A model generated the notes under the pieces. That model was not told where the DNA came from. It did not search any database and saw only the letters and a program-made list of their open reading frames with translations. Shown here piece by piece: positions 51,972 through 61,186 of a stretch of 64,000 nucleotides of DNA. This DNA comes from Actinotalea alkalitolerans. GTDB lineage: Bacteria > Actinomycetota > Actinomycetes > Actinomycetales > Cellulomonadaceae. Location of the stretch: assembly GCF_023369855.1 (NCBI RefSeq), contig NZ_JAMBPP010000006.1, forward strand, positions 186,001-250,000, read 5' to 3'. Numbering within the stretch: position 1 is the first letter of the stretch; each line of letters opens with the position of its first letter. The translations under genes and the position numbers were made by a program.

Positions 51972-52931
51972 GTGGCGCGCAAGGAACGCGACCTCTCCTG
52001 GCCGCCGCCGCCTGAGCCGCTGCCACACCCCGTGGTCGACAACCACACCCATCTCGAGACGATCGTGACCGCGACCGACGCGACGGGGTGGCTGGGTGGT
52101 CCCGCCACCCCGTCACCCGACGCGGTGGCCGACGGCGCACGGCAGGTCGAGTCGCACCTCGACCGGGCCGCCGATGTCGGGGTGACGCGGATGGTGCAGA
52201 TCGGCTGCGACCTTCCCGCTGCCCGGTGGACCGACGTGGCGGTGCGTGAGCACCGTTCGCTGCTGGGTGGTGTCGCGATCCATCCCAACGAGGCGTCGCT
52301 GCACGCCGGGGTGCGCGAGATCGCCCCGGACGGGCTCGAGCCCGCACCGCTCGACCGGCACGAGGTCGGTCTGGAGGACGCCGTCGCGCAGATCGCGGGC
52401 ATCGCGCGGGGCAACGACCGCATCCGCGTGATCGGCGAGACCGGCCTGGACCACTTCCGTGCGGGGGAACGTGGGCGCGCGGTGCAGCGCGAGGCGTTCC
52501 GTGCGCACATCGCGCTGGCCAAGGAGCTCGACATGGTGCTGCAGATCCACGACCGTGACGCGCATGCCGAGGTGCTCGAGGTCCTGGAACGTGACGGGGC
52601 TCCCGCACGCACGGTCTTCCACTGCTTCTCGGGCGACGCGGCGATGGCCCGGCACTGCGTGGAGCGCGGCTGGTACCTGTCCTTCTCCGGGACCGTCACC
52701 TTCTCCGCCGCCCACGACCTGCGTGCGGCGCTCCGGGTGGTCCCGCTCTCGCAGGTGCTCCTCGAGACGGACGCGCCCTACCTGACACCGCACCCGTACC
52801 GAGGGCGGCCCAACGCCCCCTACCTGGTGGCCGCGACCGCCCGGGCTGTCGCGGACGAGCTCGACCTCGACCTCGAGCACCTGTGCCGCACGGTGTGGGA
52901 CACCTCGGAGCAGGTCTACGGTCCCTGGTGA
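51972..52931 (+). CDS. tatD: TatD-family metal-dependent deoxyribonuclease
   Basis: 319 residues from GTG 51972. Metal-site motifs: VVDNHTHLETI (His-x-His), VIGETGLDHFR (Glu), LQIHDRDAHAE, VFHCFSGD and LETDAPYLTPHPYRGRPN (Asp). There is an N-terminal extension of ~20 residues. TatD proteins are 3'-5' DNA exonucleases. Confidence 0.94.
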   Translation: MARKERDLSWPPPPEPLPHPVVDNHTHLETIVTATDATGWLGGPATPSPDAVADGARQVESHLDRAADVGVTRMVQIGCDLPAARWTDVAVREHRSLLGGVAIHPNEASLHAGVREIAPDGLEPAPLDRHEVGLEDAVAQIAGIARGNDRIRVIGETGLDHFRAGERGRAVQREAFRAHIALAKELDMVLQIHDRDAHAEVLEVLERDGAPARTVFHCFSGDAAMARHCVERGWYLSFSGTVTFSAAHDLRAALRVVPLSQVLLETDAPYLTPHPYRGRPNAPYLVAATARAVADELDLDLEHLCRTVWDTSEQVYGPW

Positions 52932-53102
52932 GGGGCTGGTCGGCGTGGGTGGGGTCGGCCTGAGGTCGCTTCACCCGGGCGGAGGTCGGGCGACCGACTA
53001 CCCGCACCCGTGTCCTTTCCGTTACCGTCGTGCGCTGGAGCACCGCGCCGGACCTCGGGCGAGCGCTCCGCGTGACCTTGTCTCCGACGGACGGATCCCC
53101 GC

Positions 53103-54293
53103 GTGCCGCTGCCCACCACCTCTGCCCGGACCGCCGGGCGTTGGTCGGAGCGAGCGCGGCTGGCTGCGCAGGCGCTCGTGCTGGCCCTGGTCGTGAGCGG
53201 GACGAGCGCCTTCGCGGTGCTGCACAAGACGGTCACCCTGGACGTCGACGGCACGACGACGACGGTGTCGGCCTTCGGCCGGACCGTGGGTGACGTGCTG
53301 GCCGCGCAGGACGTGACCGTGGCCGAGGGCGACCTGGTGGTCCCTGGCCTGGGCGAGACGGTGGCCGACGACGCGGAGATCGTCGTCCGGCGCGGACGCG
53401 AGGTCGTGGTCGAGATCGACGGCGAGCGGCAGAGCGTCTGGACCACGGCGCTGACGGTCGGCGACGTGCTCGCCGAGCTCGACGTCCGTGGTGCGCGGGC
53501 CTCGGCCTCCCGCTCGGCCACCCTGGGCCGTGACGTGCTGCGCCTGTCCACGGCCAAGACGGTGCACGTGGTCGACGGCGAGTCGACGACAGCGGTGCTG
53601 ACCTCGGCCTCGACGGTCCGTGAGGCCCTGGGCGAGGCGGGCGTGGTGCTCGGGCCGCACGACAGGGTCTCTGTCTCGCTGGACGCCCCGGCGGTCGACG
53701 GGCTGATGGTCGTGGTGACGCGGGTGGCTGCGGTGACCCGGTCGGAGACCACGACGCAACCCTTCGAGACGGTGCGCGAGGAGGACCCGCGGCTGCTCGA
53801 GGGCAGCGAGGTCGTCCGCAGCGAGGGCCGTGACGGCGTGCGGACGGTGACCTTCGTCGCCTACGAGGTCGGCGGGGTCGAGGTCGGTCGGGACATGCTC
53901 GCCGAGATGGTGCTGAGCGAGGCGTCGGACCGTGTGGTGCGTGTCGGCACCATGACGATGCCCGACCCGGTGGCCGTCCCGGCGGTCGAGCCGGGCACGG
54001 CCCGCGCGATCGGTCTGGCGATGACCCTCGAGCGCGGGTGGGGCGAGGACCAGTTCGCCTGCCTGGACCAGCTGTGGACCAAGGAGAGCGGCTGGCGGGT
54101 CAACGCGGCGAACGCCTCGAGCGGGGCCTACGGCATCCCGCAGTCCCTCCCGGGGTCGAAGATGGCGTCGGCGGGCGCCGACTGGCAGACGAACCCGGCG
54201 ACCCAGATCGCGTGGGGCCTGGGCTACATCGGGGGTCGCTACGGGACTCCCTGCGACGCGTGGGCGCACTCGCAGGCGCGCAACTGGTACTGA
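53103..54293 (+). CDS. Rpf-like cell-wall protein: DUF348 repeats, G5, lytic-transglycosylase-like C-terminus
   Basis: 396 residues. N-terminal membrane/signal segment (LAAQALVLALVVSGTSAFAV, ~21-40), three ubiquitin-like DUF348 repeats (TVTLDVDGTTTTVSAFGRTV and two more), a G5 domain (ETTTQPFETVREEDPRLLEG...EVVRSEGRDGVRTVTF) and a C-terminal transglycosylase-type domain (CLDQLWTKESGWRVNAANAS, then GAYGIPQSLPGSKM). Unlike its neighbour it lacks the compact Rpf catalytic domain. It is exported or membrane-anchored and probably cleaves peptidoglycan. Confidence 0.88.
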   Translation: MPLPTTSARTAGRWSERARLAAQALVLALVVSGTSAFAVLHKTVTLDVDGTTTTVSAFGRTVGDVLAAQDVTVAEGDLVVPGLGETVADDAEIVVRRGREVVVEIDGERQSVWTTALTVGDVLAELDVRGARASASRSATLGRDVLRLSTAKTVHVVDGESTTAVLTSASTVREALGEAGVVLGPHDRVSVSLDAPAVDGLMVVVTRVAAVTRSETTTQPFETVREEDPRLLEGSEVVRSEGRDGVRTVTFVAYEVGGVEVGRDMLAEMVLSEASDRVVRVGTMTMPDPVAVPAVEPGTARAIGLAMTLERGWGEDQFACLDQLWTKESGWRVNAANASSGAYGIPQSLPGSKMASAGADWQTNPATQIAWGLGYIGGRYGTPCDAWAHSQARNWY

Positions 54294-54333
54294 CCTCCCC
54301 GACAGCGGGGTGAGGGTCACACCTTCCCGACGG

Positions 54334-54625
54334 TTGGCATCAGGTCACGAATGGGTTACGGTCGCATGTCGCTTCCGGGATCGGGCGCATCGTGTGCTGC
54401 ACGTATGCGTCACCGGCAGGTCCGACGGCCAGCCCCGGTGGGCTGACGTCCCCGGTGCGACGACCGGTTCCCTCAGCGGATCGGTCATGACGGCCGGATC
54501 AGGGTGTCCGGGCCGGTGTCGATGCGTTCGAGTCCCCCCGCGGGTGGCCGGCCGCTGGATGACGCCGGAGGCCGAAGTCTCGGCACCCCCACCCTGTGCC
54601 CGGGCAGCCCGACGTCTGGAACCAC
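54334..54625 (+). promoter_or_regulatory. Promoter and long 5' leader of the RpfB-like gene
   Basis: -35 TTGGCA (54334-54339), 17-bp spacer and -10 TACGGT (54357-54362) place the start near 54369, giving a ~257-nt untranslated leader in a 332-bp gap without a gene. Actinobacterial rpf leaders often hold a c-di-AMP (ydaO) riboswitch. I could not match its conserved core here, so that remains a possibility only. Confidence 0.5.
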
Positions 54626-55861
54626 GTGAACCCCCTGCACTCCCTCCGCCGCGCCGTCGCACGGCCGTCCGCCCCCACCGCTGCGACCGCTCCTGAGGCT
54701 GGTGCAGACGGGCTCCCCGCCCGCTCGCCGCGCGGGCGCGCCCTGCGTGTCGGCATCCTGTCGACGGCTCTCGTGCTCGTCGCGGGAGGTGCCTTCGCCG
54801 TGGCGAACGCCCACAAGACCATCTCGCTTGACCTGAACGGCGAGGTCGTCGAGGTGACGACCTTCGCTGGCAGCGTCCGCGGTCTGCTCGAGGAGAACGA
54901 GATCGAGCTCCTCGAGCGTGACCTGGTGACGCCCGCGACCGCCGAGGTGCTGCGCGACGGTGACGACGTCGTCGTCCGCCACGCGAGGGAGGTCATCGTC
55001 GCGACCGAGGACGGCGAGGACCGTGTCTGGACCACGTCGTTGAGCGCGGGTGAGGTCCTGGCGGGCCTCGAGACCCGCGGCCAGGACGCCCGTCTGGTCG
55101 CCTCGCGGTCCGCCGGACGCGCCGACCTGAACGTCGTGCTCGACCTCGACGGCCCCGTGGACGTCGTCGCCGACGATCGCACGCAGACCGTCGCGGACGG
55201 CTCGGCCGGCCTCGAGGAGGTGCTCGCCTCTCTCGACGTCACCGTGGGTGACCTGGACCGGGTGCACGTCGAGCGCACCGGTGAGGACCGTCCGCGGGTC
55301 ACGGTCGTGGTGCAGCGGGTCGTCGCCGAGGAGCGCACCGACCTCGCCGAGGTCCCCTTCGAGAGCGTGACCCAGGAGAGTGCCGACCACTTCGTGGGCA
55401 ACCGCGCGACCCTGGTGGACGGCGTCCCGGGCGAGCGGACCATCGTCCACCGCGTGATCCTGGTCGACGGCGCCGAGGAGTCCAGGCTGCTGCTGAGCGA
55501 CACCCTCACCCGCGAGCCGGTCACCCACGTCGAGCGGGTGGGCACCAAGAAGCGGCCGGTGGCCCCTGCGCCCAGAGCTGCAGCCCCGCAGGCCGCGGCG
55601 TCGGGCGGTGCGGCTGTCGGCGGCGACGTGTGGGCGGCCCTGGCGCAGTGCGAGTCGGGGGGCAACCCGACGATCGTGTCGGCCAGCGGCACGTACCACG
55701 GGCTCTACCAGTTCTCGGTGGCGACCTGGCAGTCGGTGGGTGGTGCGGGTCTGCCGTCCCAGGCCTCGGCCGACGAGCAGACGCAGCGGGCCCAGGCCCT
55801 GCAGGCCCGCTCGGGCTGGGGCCAGTGGCCGCACTGCTCGAGCAAGCTCGGCCTGCGCTGA
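54626..55861 (+). CDS. rpfB: Resuscitation-promoting factor, RpfB-type
   Basis: 411 residues from GTG 54626 (MNPLHSLRRAVARPSAP). A membrane segment (VGILSTALVLVAGGAFAVAN, ~45-64) is followed by three DUF348 repeats, G5 (DLAEVPFESVTQESADHFVG), an Ala/Pro linker and the ~75-residue Rpf catalytic domain (VWAALAQCESGGNPTIVSAS; YHGLYQFSVATWQSVGG) with catalytic Glu in QCESGG. Rpf proteins cleave peptidoglycan to allow regrowth from dormancy. The metG-tatD-rpfB-ksgA-ispE order is the classical actinobacterial one. Confidence 0.95.
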   Translation: MNPLHSLRRAVARPSAPTAATAPEAGADGLPARSPRGRALRVGILSTALVLVAGGAFAVANAHKTISLDLNGEVVEVTTFAGSVRGLLEENEIELLERDLVTPATAEVLRDGDDVVVRHAREVIVATEDGEDRVWTTSLSAGEVLAGLETRGQDARLVASRSAGRADLNVVLDLDGPVDVVADDRTQTVADGSAGLEEVLASLDVTVGDLDRVHVERTGEDRPRVTVVVQRVVAEERTDLAEVPFESVTQESADHFVGNRATLVDGVPGERTIVHRVILVDGAEESRLLLSDTLTREPVTHVERVGTKKRPVAPAPRAAAPQAAASGGAAVGGDVWAALAQCESGGNPTIVSASGTYHGLYQFSVATWQSVGGAGLPSQASADEQTQRAQALQARSGWGQWPHCSSKLGLR

Positions 55862-55922
55862 GCGGTGACGGGCTGCTGCGCCGGGCGGGGGACACCCTCA
55901 CGCACGGCCTAGGCTCGTGGCC

Positions 55923-56777
55923 ATGACCTCCCCGGACGCCCTGCTCGGCCCCTCCACGATCCGGGGCCTGGTGGGGCGTCTGGGGCTTCGGCCCACCAAG
56001 AGCTGGGGCCAGAACTTCGTCGTCGACGGGGGCACGGTCCGCCGCATCGTGCGGATCTCCCAGGTCGGCCCGGGGGACCGCGTGGTCGAGGTCGGGCCAG
56101 GGCTCGGGTCGTTGACCCTGGGCCTGCTCGAGGTCGGTGCGGACGTCCTGGCGGTCGAGATCGACCCGCTCCTGGCCGGGCAGCTCCCGCTGACGGTCGC
56201 CGAGCACGCTCCGACAGCGGTGGACCGCCTCACCGTGCTGGGGACGGACGCCCTGACGCTGACCGAGCTGCCCGGGCGCCCCCCCACGGCCCTGGTCGCG
56301 AACCTTCCGTACAACGTGGCCGTGCCGGTGCTGCTCTCCTTCCTCGAGCGGTTCGACTCCCTCGAGCGGGTCCTGGTGATGGTGCAGGCCGAGGTCGCGG
56401 ACCGGCTCGTGGCCCCTCCCGGGTCGCGGACCTACGGCATCCCCTCGGCCAAGGCGGCCTGGTACGCCTCCGCACGCCGCGCGGGGTCGGTCGGCCGGTC
56501 GGTCTTCTGGCCCGTGCCGAGGGTCGAGTCCGCGCTCGTGTCGCTCGAGCGCAGGGAGCCACCCGCGACGACGGCCACCCGGCAGCAGGTCTTCGCGGTG
56601 GTCGACGCTGCGTTCGCGCAGCGTCGCAAGACGCTGCGCTCGGCCCTGGCTGGTCACGCGGGCTCACCGGCTGCTGCCGAGCGTGCCCTCGTGGCGGCCG
56701 GTGTCGACCCGAGCACCCGGGGCGAGCGGCTCGACATCACGGCCTTCGCCCGGATCGCCGAGCACGTCGAGCGGTGA
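55923..56777 (+). CDS. rsmA: 16S rRNA dimethyladenosine transferase (KsgA/RsmA)
   Basis: 284 residues. SAM-binding motif [16 protein letters not shown], catalytic NLPY in [16 protein letters not shown], and the C-terminal [19 protein letters not shown]. It dimethylates A1518 and A1519 during 30S maturation. TAGGCT (55910-55915) lies seven bases before ATG 55923, so the message appears leaderless; an in-frame GTG two codons earlier is less likely. Confidence 0.96.
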   Translation: MTSPDALLGPSTIRGLVGRLGLRPTKSWGQNFVVDGGTVRRIVRISQVGPGDRVVEVGPGLGSLTLGLLEVGADVLAVEIDPLLAGQLPLTVAEHAPTAVDRLTVLGTDALTLTELPGRPPTALVANLPYNVAVPVLLSFLERFDSLERVLVMVQAEVADRLVAPPGSRTYGIPSAKAAWYASARRAGSVGRSVFWPVPRVESALVSLERREPPATTATRQQVFAVVDAAFAQRRKTLRSALAGHAGSPAAAERALVAAGVDPSTRGERLDITAFARIAEHVER

Positions 56778-56844
56778 GCGGCCCGGTCGGCGCACGCCGT
56801 GACGGCGCGCGCGAAGCACCTGTCGGACGTGCGAGAGTGGTCGG

Positions 56845-57810
56845 GTGAGCCCGAGCACCCGTAGCGACGCCGTGCACGTGCGCGCCCCGGGCAAGATCAA
56901 CCTCGGTCTGGTCGTGGGTCGACGCCAGGAGGACGGCTTCCACCCGCTCGCCACGGTCTTCCAGGCCGTCTCGGCCTACGAGGACGTGACGGCGCACCCG
57001 GCCGAGAGCGGCGTGACGGTGACGGTCTCCGGTCTGCACGCGGACCGTGTGCCCACGGGCGAGCAGAACCTGGCCGTCCGCGCGGCGAGGTTGCTGGCCG
57101 AGTCGACCGGGGTCGAGGCGGCCGTCCGGCTGCACATCCGCAAGGGCGTCCCGGTCGCGGGGGGGATGGCCGGGGGCTCGGCCGATGCTGCGGCGACCCT
57201 GGTGGCCTGCGACACGCTGTGGCGCACCGGCCTCTCGCGGGACGACCTCGCTGAGCTGGGCGCGGCCCTGGGTTCGGACGTGCCCTTCCCGCTCGCCGGT
57301 CAGACGGCGATCGGGCGCGGCCGCGGCGATCTCCTGACCCCGGCGATGAGCCGCGGTGAGTACCACTGGGCGTTGGCCCTCCAGGACACCGGGCTGTCGA
57401 CCCCCGAGGTCTTCGGCGTCTTCGACGAGCTGATCGCCGGTGCGGTCGTGGACGACCCGCAGGCCGACCGGACGCTCATGCAGGCCCTGCGAGCGGGTGA
57501 CGCCGCCGAGCTGGGGCGTGCCCTGCGCAACGACCTCCAGCCGGCAGCGCTCGAGCTCGCCCCGCACCTGGCCGAGACCCTCGCCGTGGCGCAGGACGCC
57601 GGCGCGCTGGGGGTCGTGGTGAGCGGCTCGGGGCCCACGGTGGCGGCTCTGGGGCGCAGCCGGCAGCACGCGCTCGCGATCGCCGCTGCGGTGACCGCCG
57701 CGGGCGTCGCCGACGACGTGCTGTGCGTGACGGGACCTGTGGCCGGGGCCCGGCTGAGCGGTGGGGCCGAGATGCTGGCCTCGGCCGGGACGCCAGGGGA
57801 CAGGGGCTGA
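56845..57810 (+). CDS. ispE: 4-(cytidine 5'-diphospho)-2-C-methyl-D-erythritol kinase
   Basis: 321 residues, GTG start. GHMP-kinase motifs: APGKINLGLVVGRRQEDGFH, PVAGGMAGGSADAAATLVA (ATP loop) and VVVSGSGPTVAAL. Catalyses a step of the MEP isoprenoid pathway. Its stop codon overlaps the start of the ABC-F gene by one base (TGATG), so the two are coupled. Confidence 0.96.
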   Translation: MSPSTRSDAVHVRAPGKINLGLVVGRRQEDGFHPLATVFQAVSAYEDVTAHPAESGVTVTVSGLHADRVPTGEQNLAVRAARLLAESTGVEAAVRLHIRKGVPVAGGMAGGSADAAATLVACDTLWRTGLSRDDLAELGAALGSDVPFPLAGQTAIGRGRGDLLTPAMSRGEYHWALALQDTGLSTPEVFGVFDELIAGAVVDDPQADRTLMQALRAGDAAELGRALRNDLQPAALELAPHLAETLAVAQDAGALGVVVSGSGPTVAALGRSRQHALAIAAAVTAAGVADDVLCVTGPVAGARLSGGAEMLASAGTPGDRG

Positions 57811-59687
57811 TGGCGCACCTCCTGGGTGCGGACGCGATCTCGCTGACGCTGGGTACCCGGACGCTTCTCGACGCCGTGAGCCTGGGTGTCGACGACGGCA
57901 TGCGCATCGGTGTGGTCGGCCCCAACGGCGCCGGCAAGTCCACGGTGCTCAGGCTGCTCGCCCAGCGGTCGACCCCTGACTCGGGCCGGGTCACCCACGC
58001 GGGTGGGCTCCGGGTCGGGCTGCTCGACCAGCGCGACGAGCTGCCCGCGGGTTCGACGATCCGCGACATCGTTCACGGTTCGGACGACGAGCACACCTGG
58101 GCCGGGGACGCCGGCGTCCGTGCTGTCCACGCGGGGCTGCTGGCCGACGTCGACCTCGACGCGGACGTCGCGACCCTGTCGGGCGGTCAACGGCGGCGCG
58201 CGGCGCTCGCACGGCTGCTGGTCGAGGACCACGACGTCCTGCTGCTCGACGAGCCGACCAACCACCTGGACGTCGAGGGGGTCGCCTGGCTCGCCGAGCA
58301 CCTGCGCGCCCGCTTCGGCGGGGCGGGTGGTGGACCGAACGCCGGCCGTGTGCAGGGTCGCGGGGCGCTGGTCGTGGTCACCCACGACCGGTGGTTCCTG
58401 GACGCCGTGTGCACCCGGATGTGGGAGGTCACCGGGACCGTGGGCGGAGGTGCCGTGCTCGGCTACGAGGGCGGCTACGCCGCGTACGTCCTGGCCCGGG
58501 CCGAGCGTGAGCGGTCGACCGCGACCTCGGCGACCAAGCGGGACAACCTGCTGCGCAAGGAGCTCGCCTGGTTGCGGCGTGGCGCCCCGGCGCGGACCAG
58601 CAAGCCCAAGTTCCGGCTGGACGCCGCGGCGACGCTCATCGCCGACGAGCCCCCGCCCCGCGACCCGCTCGAGCTCACCAGGATGGCCACCGCGCGCCAG
58701 GGCAAGGACGTGCTCGACCTGGAGTCGGTCACGATCGCCTTCCCCGGGCCTGACGGTGACGAGCGTGTGCTGCTCGACGACCTCACCTGGCGGCTCGGTC
58801 CCGGTGACCGGTACGGCCTGATCGGGGTCAACGGTGCAGGCAAGACGACGCTGCTCCGCCTGCTCGCCGGTGTCGTCGCCCCCCAGCACGGGCGGGTCAA
58901 GCGGGGGAAGACAGCGGTGGTGGCCACGCTCACGCAGGACGTCGAGGAGCTCGACGAGCTCTCGCACCTGAGGGTGGTCGAGGTGGTCGAGCGTGAGCGG
59001 CGCACAGTCGCGGTCGGCGGCAAGGAGCTCACCGCGGCGCAGCTGGTCGAACGTCTGGGCTTCGCCCGCGAACGTTCGCAGACCCTCGTCCGGGACCTCT
59101 CGGGGGGCGAGCGTCGACGCCTCCAGCTGCTGCGCCTCCTGGTCGGAGAGCCCAACGTGCTGCTCCTGGACGAGCCCACCAACGACCTGGACACCGACAC
59201 CCTCGCCGCGCTCGAGGACCTGCTCGACGGCTGGCCCGGCACCCTGGTGGTGGTCTCCCACGACCGGTACCTGCTCGAGCGTGTCTGCGACCGTCAGGTC
59301 GCGCTGCTCGGCGACGGGTCGTTGAGGGACCTGCCGGGCGGTGTGGAGCAGTACCTCGAGCTGCGCCGGTCGGGTACGGGGTCACGGACCACCCGCGGCG
59401 GGGACGAGGCCACGGGCGTGGCAGCCGCGCAGCCCGCTGCGTCGGGCCTCGCGGTCGCCGACCGGCCGAGCCAGGCCCAGCTGCACGCCGCACGCAAGGC
59501 GATCGGACGGATCGAGCGGCGGCTGGCCAAGATCGCGCAGCGCGAGGAGCAGATCCACACCCGGATGGCCGACGTCGCCGCAGACCACGAGGCGGTGCTG
59601 GCCCTGGACGGTGAGCTGCGCGACCTGGTGGCCGAGCGTGACCGGCTCGAGGAGGAGTGGCTCGCCGCGGCCGAGCTGGTCGGTTGA
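57810..59687 (+). CDS. ABC-F family ATPase
   Basis: 625 residues with two ABC domains and no membrane segments: Walker A GPNGAGKSTVL and GVNGAGKTTLL; signatures LSGGQRRRAALARLL and LSGGERRRLQLLRLL; Walker B LLLDEPTNHLD and LLLDEPTNDLD. The linker holds KRDNLLRKELAWLRRG. A C-terminal coiled coil (RIERRLAKIAQREEQIHTRM) ends the protein. ABC-F proteins act on ribosomes in translation control or antibiotic protection. The gene is coupled to ispE, a widely conserved pairing. Confidence 0.94.
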   Translation: MAHLLGADAISLTLGTRTLLDAVSLGVDDGMRIGVVGPNGAGKSTVLRLLAQRSTPDSGRVTHAGGLRVGLLDQRDELPAGSTIRDIVHGSDDEHTWAGDAGVRAVHAGLLADVDLDADVATLSGGQRRRAALARLLVEDHDVLLLDEPTNHLDVEGVAWLAEHLRARFGGAGGGPNAGRVQGRGALVVVTHDRWFLDAVCTRMWEVTGTVGGGAVLGYEGGYAAYVLARAERERSTATSATKRDNLLRKELAWLRRGAPARTSKPKFRLDAAATLIADEPPPRDPLELTRMATARQGKDVLDLESVTIAFPGPDGDERVLLDDLTWRLGPGDRYGLIGVNGAGKTTLLRLLAGVVAPQHGRVKRGKTAVVATLTQDVEELDELSHLRVVEVVERERRTVAVGGKELTAAQLVERLGFARERSQTLVRDLSGGERRRLQLLRLLVGEPNVLLLDEPTNDLDTDTLAALEDLLDGWPGTLVVVSHDRYLLERVCDRQVALLGDGSLRDLPGGVEQYLELRRSGTGSRTTRGGDEATGVAAAQPAASGLAVADRPSQAQLHAARKAIGRIERRLAKIAQREEQIHTRMADVAADHEAVLALDGELRDLVAERDRLEEEWLAAAELVG

Positions 59688-59691
59688 GGGC

Positions 59692-60180
59692 TCAGGCGTC
59701 GAGCGGCGAGACCACGGACCGGAGCAGGTCGGCGAGCTGCTGCTGCTCGTCCGCGCTCAGCCCGGCCAGGAGCCGGCGCTCGACCGCGAGCAGGTCGGAC
59801 ATCGCGCCGTCGACGCGGGAGCGTCCGTCGTCGGTCAGGCGGACCAGCACCCCTCGGCGGTCGGCAGGGGCAGGCCGGCGTTCGACCAGCCGCCGGCTCG
59901 CGAGACGGTCGATGCGGTTGGTCATGGTGCCGCTGGTGACCAGCGTCTGCGCCACGAGGGTGCCGGGGGAGAGCTGGTAGGGCTCGCCGGCCCGCCGCAG
60001 GGCTGACAGCACGTCGAACTCCCACAGCTCGAGCTCGTGCCGGGCGAAGGCCCCGCGTCGGGCGAGGTCGAGGTGCCGGGCGAGGCGGCTCACCCGCGAC
60101 AGGACGGCGAGCGGCGAGACGTCCAGGTCGGGCCGCTCGCGCCGCCAGGCGTCGATGATCCGGTCGACCTCGTCCGTCAC
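59692..60180 (-). CDS. MarR-family transcriptional regulator
   Basis: 162 residues, GTG start. Winged HTH: YQLSPGTLVAQTLVTSGTMT and IDRLASRRLVERRPAPADRRGVLVRLTDDG (wing). The final helices (VERRLLAGLSADEQQQLADL) form the dimer interface. It is co-transcribed with the TetR gene upstream (4-bp overlap). The usual ligands are phenolics or drugs; the target here is unknown. Confidence 0.92.
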   Translation of the reverse strand: MTDEVDRIIDAWRRERPDLDVSPLAVLSRVSRLARHLDLARRGAFARHELELWEFDVLSALRRAGEPYQLSPGTLVAQTLVTSGTMTNRIDRLASRRLVERRPAPADRRGVLVRLTDDGRSRVDGAMSDLLAVERRLLAGLSADEQQQLADLLRSVVSPLDA

Positions 60181-60824
60181 GGTGTCCGCTCGCTCGAGGC
60201 GCCGAGCGCGGGCTGGCGCTGGAGACCGGACAGGCCGTTCCAGGCCAGGTTGACCAGGTGGGCCGCGACGTCCTCCTTCTCGGGGCTGCGCGAGTCGAGC
60301 CAGTGCTGGCCGGTCAGCGCGACCATCCCGACCAGCATCTGGGCGTAGATCGGTGCCGTCCGCGGGTCCAGACCGCGTTTGGTGAACTGGGCGCCGAGCA
60401 GGTGCTCGACCTGTGCCGCCACGTCGCCGATCAGGCTCGAGAAGGTGCCGGTCGCCTGCGCGACGGGCGAGTCCCGGACCAGGATGCGGAAGCCGTCGGT
60501 CGAGGTCTCGATGTAGTCGAGCAGGGCCAGGGCTGTGCGCTCGAGGAGCTCCTGCGGGTGCCCCCCGGCGAGCAGGGCCTGGGTCAGGGTGCCGGTGAGC
60601 GCCTGGATCTCACGGTCGACGACGACGGCGTACATGCCTTCCTTGCCACCGAAGTGCTCGTAGACCACCGGCTTGGAGACCTGCGCCCGGGAGGCGATCT
60701 CCTCGACGCTGGTTCCCTCGAAGCCCTTCTCGGCGAAGAGCTGCCGGCTGACGTCGAGCAGCTGCTCACGACGCTGGGTGCCGGTCATCCGGGCCCGCGG
60801 GGGGCGTTTCGTCGGGGAGGCCAC
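60177..60824 (-). CDS. TetR-family transcriptional regulator
   Basis: 215 residues from GTG 60824; ATG at MTGTQRREQL is an alternative start 12 residues later. HTH: TSVEEIASRAQVSKPVVYEH, followed by FGGKEGMYAVVVDRE. The ligand-binding half includes LLGAQFTKRGLDPRTAPIYA and WLDSRSPEKEDVAAHLVNLA, a form common in mycobacterial and other actinobacterial regulators. It forms an operon with the MarR gene. Confidence 0.92.
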   Translation of the reverse strand: MASPTKRPPRARMTGTQRREQLLDVSRQLFAEKGFEGTSVEEIASRAQVSKPVVYEHFGGKEGMYAVVVDREIQALTGTLTQALLAGGHPQELLERTALALLDYIETSTDGFRILVRDSPVAQATGTFSSLIGDVAAQVEHLLGAQFTKRGLDPRTAPIYAQMLVGMVALTGQHWLDSRSPEKEDVAAHLVNLAWNGLSGLQRQPALGASSERTP

Positions 60825-60939
60825 CGGTCCATCATGCCGTGCACGCCTGGCAGACTGGGCCACCGGTCCGGACGTGTCCGTCCTGCGCCTCCCGGCGGGC
60901 CGCCGGGGGCGGCACGGGACGTACCGCGCACCGAACCGG

Positions 60940-61011
60940 TCCGCCCTGGTGTAACGGCAGCACGCCGGCCTTTGGAGCCGTGCAGTCCAGGTTCGAATCC
61001 TGGGGGCGGAG
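60940..61011 (+). tRNA. tRNA-Gln (anticodon TTG)
   Basis: 72 nt. Acceptor arm TCCGCCC pairs with GGGCGGA; anticodon loop CTTTGGA gives TTG; T arm CCAGG-TTCGAAT-CCTGG. The first anticodon-stem pair is a C-T mismatch. It lies 176 bp before glmU. Confidence 0.93.
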
Positions 61012-61092
61012 CGCGGGTCCGGGCGCTGTGACCGAGGGTGGTCGACGGCCCGGGGCAGCCCTCGCTGGCACCGACGGGGCGCCGCGCACCGG

Positions 61093-61098
61093 TAGAGT
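61093..61098 (+). promoter_or_regulatory. -10 element of glmU
   Basis: TAGAGT, a TANNNT -10, leaves an ~80-nt leader with GAGAGGGAG as RBS before the GTG at 61187. Confidence 0.45.
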
Positions 61099-61186
61099 TG
61101 CCGAGCGACAGACCCACCGCACCCACCGGTCACAGCTCCTCACCGAGAGCCGCGCACGGGGGTGCAGATCCGAGAGGGAGTCCTCC

